Assembly: GCA_024697425.1 (NCBI GenBank)
Contig: JAILFT010000064.1
Span: 1-40,295 of the forward strand
Reading direction: 5' to 3'
From: Butyrivibrio sp.
GTDB taxonomy: Bacteria > Bacillota > Clostridia > Lachnospirales > Lachnospiraceae
DNA: 40,295 bases
Position 1 is the first letter of the stretch, and the number at the start of each line of letters is the position of its first letter. The notes below the pieces were generated by a model. The model made no database searches and had not been told where the DNA came from. It was given only the letters and a program-made list of their open reading frames with translations. Made by a program: the position numbers and the translations under genes. Below are positions 24,425 to 32,922 of this stretch, piece after piece.

Positions 24425-24439
24425 AGTGTTTTACCTCTG

Positions 24440-25531
24440 TTACTTATCGATACCTTTCTCCAGGAACTCTGCCAGGTTGAACTCAACACGCTCGTTGGCA
24501 CGCTCAACGGCAACCTTTGCCATATCATGCTCAACCATGATCCTTACAAGATCCTCGAAGGAAGTGGTCTGAGGATTCCAGTGAAGCTTCTCTTTAGCCT
24601 TGGTGGGATCTCCCCAGAGATTTACAACGTCTGTAGGTCTGTAGAAGTCAGGTGATACTTCGATGAGCACCTTGCCTGTAGCCTTGTCGTAGCCCTTCTC
24701 ATCGGCGCCTTCACCTCTGAACTCAATCTCGATGCCTGCATAGTGGAAAGCCAGCTGGGCAAACTCACGAACTGAGTGCTGAACGCCTGTTGCGATAACG
24801 AAATCCTCGGGCTTGTCGTTCTGGAGGATCAGCCACATACACTCAACATAGTCCTTGGCGTAGCCCCAGTCACGAAGGCTGGAGAGGTTTCCTAGGTAGA
24901 GCTTATCTTGCTTGCCCTGGGCAATTCTTGAAGCTGCCAGTGTGATCTTACGGGTAACGAAGGTCTCACCGCGGCGCTCTGACTCGTGATTGAAAAGAAT
25001 ACCAGAGCAGCAGAACATGTTGTAGGCTTCCCTGTACTCCTTCACGATCCAGTAGCCGTAAAGTTTGGCAACAGCGTAGGGGCTGTAGGGATGGAAAGGA
25101 GTCTTCTCGTTCTGAGGAACTTCCTCAACCTTTCCGTAGAGCTCTGAAGTTGAAGCCTGGTAGATTCGGCAGGTGTCTCCAAGTCCGCAGAGCCTTACTG
25201 CCTCAAGGACACGGAGAACGCCGGTTGCATCCACGTCAGCGGTGAACTCGGGTGAATCAAAGGAAACCTGAACGTGGGACTGTGCTGCCAGGTTGTAGAT
25301 CTCATCGGGACGAACCTTGGAAACAACTCCCAGGATACTCATGGAGTCGCCCAGATCTCCGTAGTGAAGATGGAAGTTGGGCTTGCCCTCAAGGTGCGCG
25401 ATCCTCTCTCTGTAGTCAACGGAGGACCTTCTGATTATGCCATGGACGTCATATCCCTTCTCCAGCAAAAACTCTGCAAGATATGATCCGTCCTGTCCGG
25501 TGATACCGGTTATCAAAGCTTTTTTTGCCAT
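24440..25531 (-). CDS. gmd: GDP-mannose 4,6-dehydratase
   Basis: The 363-residue protein begins at ATG 25531 ([22 protein letters not shown]), with AAAGGA 8 bases upstream. The track's start 12 codons earlier lacks an SD and adds non-homologous residues. The NAD(P) motif is GITGQDG, followed by [23 protein letters not shown] and the catalytic [12 protein letters not shown]. The Tyr-x3-Lys is in YSPYAVAK. It makes GDP-4-keto-6-deoxy-D-mannose, the precursor of GDP-L-fucose or GDP-D-rhamnose; the adjacent fcl shows fucose. Codon bias is fairly strong. It is transcribed divergently from an AraC-type regulator. Confidence 0.97.
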   Translation of the reverse strand: MAKKALITGITGQDGSYLAEFLLEKGYDVHGIIRRSSVDYRERIAHLEGKPNFHLHYGDLGDSMSILGVVSKVRPDEIYNLAAQSHVQVSFDSPEFTADVDATGVLRVLEAVRLCGLGDTCRIYQASTSELYGKVEEVPQNEKTPFHPYSPYAVAKLYGYWIVKEYREAYNMFCCSGILFNHESERRGETFVTRKITLAASRIAQGKQDKLYLGNLSSLRDWGYAKDYVECMWLILQNDKPEDFVIATGVQHSVREFAQLAFHYAGIEIEFRGEGADEKGYDKATGKVLIEVSPDFYRPTDVVNLWGDPTKAKEKLHWNPQTTSFEDLVRIMVEHDMAKVAVERANERVEFNLAEFLEKGIDK

Positions 25532-25584
25532 ATAGTAATCCTTTCTCATTTGCAAAAAACGTATCATTTGTACTTTTCCATATC

Positions 25585-25590
25585 ATTATA
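25585..25590 (-). promoter_or_regulatory. -10 element of the gmd-fcl operon
   Basis: Minus-strand TATAAT lies 53 nt before the gmd start. The -35 position reads TTCAAA on that strand with a 17-bp spacer. Confidence 0.5.
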
Positions 25591-25598
25591 TTACAAGT

Positions 25599-25661
25599 TG
25601 ATGCAATTTGAATTCACTTTATTGACTTTAATTTGCATTATCTTGCACTCGAAATTATAAT
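25599..25661 (+). promoter_or_regulatory. AraC-type gene promoter overlapped by an inverted repeat
   Basis: TTGCAT (25633-25638), a 17-bp spacer and TATAAT (25656-25661) form a good promoter. TGATGCAATTT (25599-25609) and AATTTGCATTA (25630-25640) are inverted copies matching at 9 of 11 positions. The right copy covers the -35, and the pair lies between the divergent promoters. Confidence 0.6.
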
Positions 25662-25692
25662 CGGTTTATAAGGAAAAAACGGAGATTACAAA

Positions 25693-26553
25693 ATGGAAAA
25701 TCAGTTATTTCAAGGAGAATACGTATCTTCAGACAGACTCCTGTACACGCCCTCTGAGTTTGCCAGAAGCAATCTTCTCTATTTGCAGGAAATTGGCAGG
25801 CTGACAGCCCAGAAGCCCCACACCAGCAAGAGGCAGAACCTCTCATCATTTCTTTTTATATATGTTCGGAGCGGCAGCGGTTATATCGATTATGAGGGAA
25901 AAGAGTATGCTGTGTCCGCCGGGGACTGTGTATTCATCAACTGTCAGAACCTTTATTCCCACAGGACATCCAATGATCTGTGGTCCATTGAGTGGATTCA
26001 TTTTAACGGAGAAAGCATCCTTCCAATCTATCTTAAGTATCGCGAAAGAGGCGGACAGGCGGTATTTCACGCCGATGAGGCTGCAAATCCCCGCGGGATC
26101 TGGGAGGAGCTGAACACTGTTGCCAGGTCATCGGATTATATAAGGGACATCAGGATAAATGAGTGCTTATCAAGACTCCTCACCTTTCTTATGTCTTTTA
26201 GCTGGAATCCGGAGGCAGCGCCGGAGAGCGGCAGCGGAAGAAGCATAAACGCTTTGAAGGAGTATCTGGACACTCACTACCAGGAGAAGATAACCTTAGA
26301 TAAGCTGGCGGAGATTTTCCTTACCAGTAAATACACCCTGTCCCGAAGCTTCAAGGAGCAGACGGGAACTTCCATAATAAACTACCTTCTGGTGGTGCGG
26401 ATCACCCACGCCAAGCAGATGCTTAGGTTTACCGATATGACTGTGGAGGAGATCGGCTACAGCTGCGGCATAACGCCACTTTATTATTTCTCAAGAATGT
26501 TCAAGCAGATTGAGGGGGTCAGCCCCATGGAATACAGAATGGGCTGGAAGTAA
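25693..26553 (+). CDS. AraC-family transcriptional regulator with N-terminal cupin
   Basis: The 286-residue protein has an N-terminal AraC-binding cupin (about 50-140; YVRSGSGYIDYEGKEYAVSAGDCVFINC) and a C-terminal double helix-turn-helix (about 190-286). The C-terminal part includes KITLDKLAEIFLTSKYTLSRSFKEQTG and ends with the family signature GYSCGITPLYYFSRMFKQIEGVSPMEYR. Such proteins sense small molecules, often sugars, and regulate nearby metabolic genes. GGAG lies 8 bases upstream of the ATG. Its divergent position and the shared inverted repeat suggest autoregulation and control of gmd-fcl; this is inference. Confidence 0.92.
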   Translation: MENQLFQGEYVSSDRLLYTPSEFARSNLLYLQEIGRLTAQKPHTSKRQNLSSFLFIYVRSGSGYIDYEGKEYAVSAGDCVFINCQNLYSHRTSNDLWSIEWIHFNGESILPIYLKYRERGGQAVFHADEAANPRGIWEELNTVARSSDYIRDIRINECLSRLLTFLMSFSWNPEAAPESGSGRSINALKEYLDTHYQEKITLDKLAEIFLTSKYTLSRSFKEQTGTSIINYLLVVRITHAKQMLRFTDMTVEEIGYSCGITPLYYFSRMFKQIEGVSPMEYRMGWK

Positions 26554-26620
26554 ATCTGCTAAGGCAGCGCAGGCTTTAAACAGCTGAATACAGGCCTTCG
26601 GCCACCGCCTAACTTGTTCG

Positions 26621-26649
26621 TTGAAAGAAATGGCCATTAAGTGTAAAAT
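26621..26649 (+). promoter_or_regulatory. Promoter of the glycan-assembly operon
   Basis: TTGAAA (26621-26626), a 17-bp spacer and TAAAAT (26644-26649) form a near-consensus promoter. It would give a leader of about 50 nt before the first glycosyltransferase gene. Confidence 0.72.
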
Positions 26650-26705
26650 ATTGAATAGGAATGCGCATTTTGCGACATTTACGACTATGATAACGGAAGG
26701 CTTCT

Positions 26706-27644
26706 ATGAAACTTTTAAGTGTGATAGTTCCCTGCTACAACGAGCAGGATAATATTTTTGATTTCTACGACGAGCTCATGAAGAATGAGACGTATTTCAA
26801 ATCCAATGACGTGGATTTCGAAGTGATCTTCGTGGACGACGGTTCCAAAGATGAGACAGTACCAAGGGTCAAGGAACTGATTGCCCGGGATGGCCGGGTT
26901 CACCTTATCAGCTTTTCAAGAAACTTCGGAAAAGAGGCAGGCATGTATGCCGGACTTCAGAAGTCAAAGGGAGACTATGTTGCTATCATGGACTGCGATC
27001 TTCAGGATCCACCGGCTCTTCTTCCCGATATGTATAAGGCAATAGCTGAGGAGGGCTACGATTCCGTGGCCACCAGAAGGGTCAATCGCAAGGGAGAGCC
27101 TCCCATCAGATCCTTCTTTGCAAGGCAGTTCTACAAGATAATCAACAGAATGTCCAATACGGAGATTGTGGACGGAGCCAGGGATTACAGGCTCATGACC
27201 AGGCAGTTTGTGGATGCCATCCTTTCCATGAAGGAGTACAACCGCTTTTCCAAGGGTATCTTTGGCTGGGTCGGCTTTAAGAATAAGTGGCTGGAGTTTG
27301 AGAACATTGAGCGCAAGAAGGGCGAGACCAAGTGGTCCTTCTGGAAACTGTTTGTTTACGCACTGGACGGTATCATGGCCTTTTCCACAGCGCCCCTTTC
27401 CATCGCTTCCTTCCTTGGAATATTCTTCTGCATCGTGGCCTTTATCTTTATAGTTGTGGTCATGGTAAGGCAGCTCACTGTTGGAGACCCCAACAACTCG
27501 GTAGGATGGGCATCGATGGTCTGTATCATACTGTTTGTCAGCGGAATTCAGCTCTTCTGCGTGGGAATTGTGGGCCAGTATCTGTCTAAGGCCTATCTGG
27601 AGGTCAAGGACAGGCCTCTGTACATAGTAAAAGAGGATCTGTGA
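26706..27644 (+). CDS. Polyprenyl-phosphate glycosyltransferase, DPM1/GtrB type
   Basis: The 312-residue GT2-fold enzyme has two C-terminal membrane helices (about 228-255 and 268-292). Its motifs are SVIVPCYNEQDNI, the nucleotide-binding FVDDGSKDET, SRNFGKEAGMYAGL and the DCDLQDPP metal site, all diagnostic of the GtrB/dolichol-phosphate-mannose-synthase group. It transfers glucose, mannose or similar from a nucleotide sugar to undecaprenyl phosphate on the inner membrane face. The lipid-linked sugar would be the donor for GT-C enzymes, of which two are encoded downstream. SD GGAAGG. First gene of the run. Confidence 0.93.
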   Translation: MKLLSVIVPCYNEQDNIFDFYDELMKNETYFKSNDVDFEVIFVDDGSKDETVPRVKELIARDGRVHLISFSRNFGKEAGMYAGLQKSKGDYVAIMDCDLQDPPALLPDMYKAIAEEGYDSVATRRVNRKGEPPIRSFFARQFYKIINRMSNTEIVDGARDYRLMTRQFVDAILSMKEYNRFSKGIFGWVGFKNKWLEFENIERKKGETKWSFWKLFVYALDGIMAFSTAPLSIASFLGIFFCIVAFIFIVVVMVRQLTVGDPNNSVGWASMVCIILFVSGIQLFCVGIVGQYLSKAYLEVKDRPLYIVKEDL

Positions 27645-28405
27645 TGGTCAGTATCGTAGTACCGGTTTACAATGCGGCCAATTACATAGAGAACACCATC
27701 AGAATGGTGGAAGAGCAGACTTACACGGACTGGGAGCTTATCCTGGTGGATGACTGTTCCACCGACGGGAGCGCATCCATAATCGAGAGGATAATTTCCG
27801 CCGGGGCAAAGAAAATTCGGCTTATCCGCATGGAATTCAACGCCGGTGCGGCAAATGCCAGAAATACAGGTATTGATGCCTCCGGAGGACGATATATAGC
27901 CTTTCTTGATGCTGATGATGTGTGGAAGCCGGATAAGCTTCAGAAGCAGATTGATTTCATGGAGAAGACCGGAGCAGCTTTTTCTTTTCACGCCTATGAG
28001 TTCGGAGACCGGGATGCCAATCCCACAGGGAAGATTGTCCATGTTCCGGAGAAGCTCACATTCAGGAAGGCTCTGTCACGGACGGTTATTTTCACAACAA
28101 CTGTTATGTTTGACACAGAGAAGATCGATATGGAGATAATCCATATGCCCCAGGTTCCCAGTGAGGACACCGCCACCTGGTGGAGGATACTTAAGAGCGG
28201 CTACGAGGCCTACGGCCTTGATGAAAATCTTGCGATCTACAGGAGACCGGGGAAGTCCCTGTCATCGAATAAATTTGCGGCCATTGGCAGGATCTGGTTC
28301 CTTTACAGGAATATAGCTGGTCTGTCGGCGCCGGCATCACTATTTTATTTTGGAGGATGGGCAGTAAGAGCGACACTTCGTCGTCTCGGTCTGTCCAGGG
28401 TATGA
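27644..28405 (+). CDS. Family 2 glycosyltransferase
   Basis: A 253-residue GT-A fold enzyme: VSIVVPVYNAANYIENTI at the N terminus, VDDCSTDGS (about 35), GAANARNTGIDASGGRYIAFLDADD (about 67-91, metal-binding DADD) and an ED acceptor-side motif (VPSEDTATW). It is cytoplasmic, probably membrane-associated, and adds one sugar to a lipid-linked glycan; donor unknown. The track starts at GTG 27641, but ATG 27644 has the better distance from GAGG and overlaps the previous stop by one base. Confidence 0.9.
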   Translation: MVSIVVPVYNAANYIENTIRMVEEQTYTDWELILVDDCSTDGSASIIERIISAGAKKIRLIRMEFNAGAANARNTGIDASGGRYIAFLDADDVWKPDKLQKQIDFMEKTGAAFSFHAYEFGDRDANPTGKIVHVPEKLTFRKALSRTVIFTTTVMFDTEKIDMEIIHMPQVPSEDTATWWRILKSGYEAYGLDENLAIYRRPGKSLSSNKFAAIGRIWFLYRNIAGLSAPASLFYFGGWAVRATLRRLGLSRV

Positions 28406-28406
28406 T

Positions 28407-29831
28407 ATGAAGCAAAGAGAATCTAAGAAGAGGATCCTTGTACTGTTCCTGGCATTTGTGGGACTGTGCATGCATACCGCGGTTTACGCATGGTTCTGGT
28501 TTAGCACCTACTATCCCGTAGTATCCAGACCTCGTGTCAGTGTGGACGGATATGCTCTCGGAAACGGACTTAAGCTGTATTTCAGAGGACATGTTCTGAT
28601 ACTGGCTATCTATTTTATTCTGCTTTTGTTCTTTTTGAACACTTACGGTGGTCTCAAGATAGGCTACCTTAAGCCCATGGACGTGTTCTTCTCACAGATA
28701 TTTGCACTGTTCATGGTGAACTTTATCTCTTATTTCCAGATAGCGCTTCTGAATAACTGGCTTGTTCCCGTGGTTCCCATTGTGGAGATCTTCGTCATTG
28801 AGCTGGCGATTTCCTTTGTGTGGGCTCACGTAACAAATGCTATTTATATGGCCATATTCCCGCCAAGAGAGCTTCTTCTTATCAGCGGCGAGTATCCCGC
28901 GGATGACATCGAGAAGAAATTCAACAGCCGCGTGGACAAGTACCATATTGTTAAGAAGATGAACATATCGGAAGGCATTGATAACGTTTATAAAGAATGT
29001 CTTGGACACTATGACGGCGTTATCATCTGGGATGTTCCCAGTCAGTTCAGGAACGGACTGGTGAAGTACTGCTACGGCAATAACATCAGAGTATATGTCA
29101 TGCCTAAGATAACGGATGTTCTTTTAAAAGGCTCTGCTCAGCTTCACCTCTTTGATACACCGGTTCTGCTTATAAGAGAGTACTCCATCAAGATTGAACA
29201 GAGAGCCATTAAGAGGCTTATCGATATTGTGCTGTCTCTTTTACTGATTGTGCTCTCATCGCCCATCATGCTTATAACCGCCATTATCATCAAGGCCTAT
29301 GACGGTGGCCCCGTGCTGTACAAGCAGGTTCGCTGCACCAAGGACAGGAAGCATTTCAAGATCATGAAGTTCAGGAGCATGAAGGTGGATGCTGAGAAGG
29401 ACGGCGTTGCAAGACTGGCGTCCAAGAACGATTCCAGGATCACACCTATCGGCAAGTTTATCCGCTCCTGCAGAATTGATGAGCTTCCGCAGCTTTTTAA
29501 TATCTTAAAGGGCGAGATGTCCTTTATCGGTCCCAGACCCGAGAGGCCTGAGATCATGGAACAGTATCTTAAGGAGATGCCTGAGTTTGCTTTCAGGACC
29601 AAGGTTAAAGCGGGACTTGCAGGCTATGCCCAGGTTTACGGCAAGTACAACACAACACCCTATGACAAGCTCAAGCTGGATCTTACCTATATAGAGAACT
29701 ATTCCATCTGGCTTGATATCAAACTTATGCTTCTTACGGTGAAGATTCTTTTCACTCCCGACAGTACCGAGGGAGTTGATGAGAACCAGATCACAGCCAG
29801 GAAGCCTGCGGATGGTGAGAAGAATGGCTGA
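28407..29831 (+). CDS. Initiating sugar-phosphate transferase (polyprenyl-P hexose-1-phosphate transferase)
   Basis: The 474-residue protein has the WbaP/WcaJ layout: N-terminal membrane helices (about 8-140), a central soluble segment and a C-terminal bacterial sugar transferase domain (about 262-460). That domain begins at the membrane helix RLIDIVLSLLLIVLSSP. Its catalytic signatures are KQVRCTKDRKHFKIMKFRSM, IDELPQLFNILKGEMSFIGPRPE and KAGLAGYAQVYGKYNT. It attaches the first sugar phosphate to undecaprenyl phosphate, committing material to the glycan. The ATG lies one base after the preceding stop, and it overlaps the next gene by 8 bases (ATGGCTGA). Confidence 0.95.
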   Translation: MKQRESKKRILVLFLAFVGLCMHTAVYAWFWFSTYYPVVSRPRVSVDGYALGNGLKLYFRGHVLILAIYFILLLFFLNTYGGLKIGYLKPMDVFFSQIFALFMVNFISYFQIALLNNWLVPVVPIVEIFVIELAISFVWAHVTNAIYMAIFPPRELLLISGEYPADDIEKKFNSRVDKYHIVKKMNISEGIDNVYKECLGHYDGVIIWDVPSQFRNGLVKYCYGNNIRVYVMPKITDVLLKGSAQLHLFDTPVLLIREYSIKIEQRAIKRLIDIVLSLLLIVLSSPIMLITAIIIKAYDGGPVLYKQVRCTKDRKHFKIMKFRSMKVDAEKDGVARLASKNDSRITPIGKFIRSCRIDELPQLFNILKGEMSFIGPRPERPEIMEQYLKEMPEFAFRTKVKAGLAGYAQVYGKYNTTPYDKLKLDLTYIENYSIWLDIKLMLLTVKILFTPDSTEGVDENQITARKPADGEKNG

Positions 29832-30639
29832 TTTTCGGTTACAGATTCTTGTATCGGCGGTAAATAAGGATGCTTCAACGATGCCGGAGCGCATGAGGCT
29901 TGAATCCGACGCTGTGATCGTAAACCAGCTTATAGGAGACAAGGCACCTGAAGGCGCAGCGGAGGGTGACAGCTCTTTTACCTATGAGGGACATGAGATT
30001 CGCGTCATCACAAGGCAGGAAAAGGGCGTTGGACTTTCGAGAAATACGGCTCTTGAAGCCGCTGACAGTGATATTATCCAGTTTGGCGATGATGATATCG
30101 TCTACAGTAAGGGATACTCCGGCAGGATCCTGGCGGAGTTTGAAAAGCATCCCGAGGCGGATGTGCTTCTTTTTAATGTGAAGCAGCAGCCCGGGAGGGA
30201 GACCTATCACAATACAGATTACAGGCGGGTTTCCTGGTATAACTACGGAAGATATCCTGCTTATGCCATATGTGCAAGGAGACAGAAGCTTATTGACAGC
30301 GGTGTCAGATATTCGCTGCTGTTTGGGGGCGGAGCGCCTTATATGAACGGTGAGGACAGCCTGTTTTTACACGACTGCCTGAAGGCGGGACTGTCACTCT
30401 ACAGGACCGAGGTGGAGATAGGGACCGAGAGCCCGGGAGAATCCACCTGGTTTAAGGGCTATACAGATAAATTTTTCTACGACAGGGGCGTTTTGTATCA
30501 TTTTCTTTATGGCAAGGCGGCAGCCCTGTGGGGATTCAGATTTCTTTTTAAAAACCGAAAGGAAATGTGCAGGGACAAGGGATTTGCGGCCTGTTACAGA
30601 TTGCTCATGGACGGAGTTGGGCATGGCAAAACCCTGTAA
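29824..30639 (+). CDS. GT2-like glycosyltransferase
   Basis: A 271-residue protein. I chose ATG 29824, which overlaps the previous stop by 8 bases and has GGTGAGAAG before it; the track's start at 29776 lies well inside the upstream gene. It lacks the usual N-terminal SVIIPVYN opening, beginning instead with FRLQILVSAVNKDA. It retains GVGLSRNTALEAADSDIIQFGDDD (about 76-99) with the metal-binding DDD, and an acceptor-side NGEDSLFLHDCLKAG. It is a divergent GT-A enzyme, probably adding a sugar in this pathway. Confidence 0.82.
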   Translation: MADFRLQILVSAVNKDASTMPERMRLESDAVIVNQLIGDKAPEGAAEGDSSFTYEGHEIRVITRQEKGVGLSRNTALEAADSDIIQFGDDDIVYSKGYSGRILAEFEKHPEADVLLFNVKQQPGRETYHNTDYRRVSWYNYGRYPAYAICARRQKLIDSGVRYSLLFGGGAPYMNGEDSLFLHDCLKAGLSLYRTEVEIGTESPGESTWFKGYTDKFFYDRGVLYHFLYGKAAALWGFRFLFKNRKEMCRDKGFAACYRLLMDGVGHGKTL

Positions 30640-30650
30640 GGATGGAAGCT

Positions 30651-31598
30651 ATGAAGAAGCCATTTTTTACGATCATTGTAGTTTCATATAATGCCGGAGA
30701 CAAGCTGGTGGAGACGGTAAGGAGCATAACTTCCCAGACCTTCACCGACTATCGGGTTCTGGTAAAAGACGGAATGTCCACCGACGGCTCGGTTGAAAAG
30801 CTAAAAAAGGCCTTTAAGGTGGGCACTGCAGAGGAATTCTGCGCGTCCACGGATGACAGCGCAGGCAGGATAACCCTGATGGAGAGCTGCGACAACGGCA
30901 TCTATCACGCCATGAACATAGCAACCTCCTTCCTTGACGGGAAGGTCAGGGAGGCGAGGGCTTCAGAGGGCGACCTTGAAGAGGGAACTGAAGTTAAGAT
31001 CCTGAAAGCGGGAGAGAGCCCTTCATATATTTTTTTCCTGAACTGCGGAGATTATTTCAGGAACGAGAACGTTCTGAGGGATGTCCACAGGATAATCAGT
31101 GACAGAAACAGGAATGAGGGCACTACGCTGCCGGTTATTTACTACGGGGACATCTTTGATTCCTCTACAGGAAACCGCGTGGCCTCCAATCCCAGGATTG
31201 ACGACCTGGCCTGCTACAGGAATGTTCCGTCGCATCAGGCATGTTTCTATGACGAGAGGCTTATCTACAGCAACCCCTTCGACCTTAAGTACAAGGTCAG
31301 GGCGGACTACGAGCAGTTCCTGAGGTGTTTTTACAGGGAGAAGGCCGAGACCGTGTATATGCCGGTGCTGATCGCCAACTATGAGGGCGGCGGTTTCTCC
31401 GACAAGAACAAGAAGATCTCGGAGCAGGAGCGAAGGGAGATCATTCTCATGTACCTGCCTGCCGAGAAAGTTCGGAAATACGACTTTTTGAGGGCTGTGA
31501 CACTGGCACCTCTGCGTACAGCCATTTCAAGCAACAGGATAACGGCGGGAGCCTACAACGGTCTTAAGAGCGCCATTTATGCTATTTTGAAGAAGTAA
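30651..31598 (+). CDS. Family 2 glycosyltransferase
   Basis: Starting at ATG 30651 (MKKPFFTIIVVSYNAG), 12 nt after the previous stop and behind AAGGA, the protein has 315 residues; ATG 30642 is an alternative, while the track's 30567 start is inside the upstream gene. The motifs IIVVSYNAGDKLVETVRSI, KDGMSTDGSVEKL and SCDNGIYHAMNIA match the WcaA/WcaE-like subgroup. In place of a DxD it has FFLNCGDYF. Positions about 75-130 contain an acidic Glu/Ser-rich insertion (EARASEGDLEEGTE). Probable cytoplasmic sugar transferase, donor unknown. Confidence 0.88.
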   Translation: MKKPFFTIIVVSYNAGDKLVETVRSITSQTFTDYRVLVKDGMSTDGSVEKLKKAFKVGTAEEFCASTDDSAGRITLMESCDNGIYHAMNIATSFLDGKVREARASEGDLEEGTEVKILKAGESPSYIFFLNCGDYFRNENVLRDVHRIISDRNRNEGTTLPVIYYGDIFDSSTGNRVASNPRIDDLACYRNVPSHQACFYDERLIYSNPFDLKYKVRADYEQFLRCFYREKAETVYMPVLIANYEGGGFSDKNKKISEQERREIILMYLPAEKVRKYDFLRAVTLAPLRTAISSNRITAGAYNGLKSAIYAILKK

Positions 31599-31639
31599 CG
31601 GCAGAGTGATATATCTTTTCCCTGCCGGGAGGAGAAGCA

Positions 31640-32917
31640 TTGAGGATCCTTTGGGTTTGCAATATCATGCTTCCGGCTTATGCCATGCATCACGGCCTTG
31701 ATTATTCGGTCCGCGAGGGGTGGCTCACCGGTTGCCTTAGCAGAATTAAAGCGAAAAAAGATGGCGAAGAAGAGGTGACTCTCGGAATCTGCTTTCCGGT
31801 AAAGGAAGGCGGGACCGGCGCCGGCGAAGAGATAGACGGCGTAACCTACTACAGCTTCAGGGAGGACCTGGATCACCCTGAGGTTTATGACGGGACCATC
31901 GAGAACAGGTTTCACGTGATCCTTGACGATTTTAAGCCGGATCTTGTCCATATCTTCGGTACGGAGTTCCCGCATACCCTGGCGATGCTTCGTGCCTTCG
32001 GAAATCCCGACAGAGTCCTTCTGGGAATCCAGGGATTTTGCGGTGCCATTGCCGAGGAGTACATGGCGAATATCCCTGAGGAAGTGAAGAATAATGTGAC
32101 TTTCAGGGACAGGCTTAAAGAAGATTCACTAAGGCAGCAGCAGGAGAAGTTCAAGATAAGAGCCGAACACGAGCGGGAGTCCATACTGCTGGCAGGAAAT
32201 ATCACCGGGCGCACGGCCTTTGATAAGAACCGCACATCGGCTATCAACCCCGAAGCCAGGTATTTCCACATAAATGAGACCATGAGGCCCTGTTTCTACG
32301 AGGGGAAATGGGACGAGAAAGAGGCGGAGAGCCACAGTATCTTTTTATCCCAGGGTGACTATCCTTTAAAGGGCTTTCATTTCATGCTTCAGGCCATGCC
32401 TGAGATTCTGGAAAAATATCCGGATGCCCACCTGTACGTTGCAGGCAACAATATAATGGGCAGGAGCAAGTACCCGTATTTCCTTAGGGCCAGCGCCTAC
32501 AGCAAATACATCAAGAGCCTCATCTCCAAAAACCGCCTGAAGAAGAAGGTTACCATGGTGGGAATGCTGACGGATGAAGGCATGAAACAGCAGTTTCTGG
32601 AGAGCAGCGTCTTTGTCTGCCCCTCTATAGTAGAAAATTCCCCCAATTCAGTGGGAGAGGCCATGCTCCTTGGAGTTCCTGTGGTGGCCGCCAGAACCGG
32701 CGGAATACCGGACATGGTTGCGGAGAACAAGGACGGGCTTTTATTCGAAAAGGGAAATGCTAAGGAGCTTGCAAAATGCATCCTTCAGATATGGGATGAG
32801 CCGGTGATCTCGGCGGTTTACGGCGACAATGCCGCAGCCCACGCCCGAATCACCCACGATGCGGATGTAAATTACAGACGGCTCATAGAAGTATACAAGA
32901 CCATCATAAGCGGGTAA
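31640..32917 (+). CDS. Family 4 glycosyltransferase starting with UUG
   Basis: The 425-residue GT-B enzyme has an N-terminal MRILWVCNIMLPAYAM and the linker region SQGDYPLKGFHFMLQAMPEILEKYPDAHLYVAGN. The donor-binding part is VCPSIVENSPNSVGEAMLLGVPVVAARTGGIPDMV, with the E-x7-E pair of GT4 enzymes. The start is TTG 31640 with a near-perfect GGGAGGAG 5 bases upstream; no in-frame ATG fits. It is a retaining transferase using a nucleotide sugar in the cytoplasm. It follows the GT2 gene after 41 bp and precedes a second GT4 gene that also uses TTG. Confidence 0.9.
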   Translation: MRILWVCNIMLPAYAMHHGLDYSVREGWLTGCLSRIKAKKDGEEEVTLGICFPVKEGGTGAGEEIDGVTYYSFREDLDHPEVYDGTIENRFHVILDDFKPDLVHIFGTEFPHTLAMLRAFGNPDRVLLGIQGFCGAIAEEYMANIPEEVKNNVTFRDRLKEDSLRQQQEKFKIRAEHERESILLAGNITGRTAFDKNRTSAINPEARYFHINETMRPCFYEGKWDEKEAESHSIFLSQGDYPLKGFHFMLQAMPEILEKYPDAHLYVAGNNIMGRSKYPYFLRASAYSKYIKSLISKNRLKKKVTMVGMLTDEGMKQQFLESSVFVCPSIVENSPNSVGEAMLLGVPVVAARTGGIPDMVAENKDGLLFEKGNAKELAKCILQIWDEPVISAVYGDNAAAHARITHDADVNYRRLIEVYKTIISG

Positions 32918-32922
32918 AAAAG

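Noticed and set aside
25532-25567. 12-residue N-terminal extension of Gmd
   Set aside because: The AAAGGA SD and the normal [15 protein letters not shown] start both point to ATG 25531.
26565-26610. Possible terminator after the AraC-type gene around GGCC-TTC-GGCC
   Set aside because: The stem is only 4 bp in the clear part, with no T-tract.
29776-29823. Upstream start of the GT2-like gene
   Set aside because: It lies deep in the preceding transferase gene without an SD; ATG 29824 gives the usual short overlap. The same reasoning applies to 30567 and 36412.
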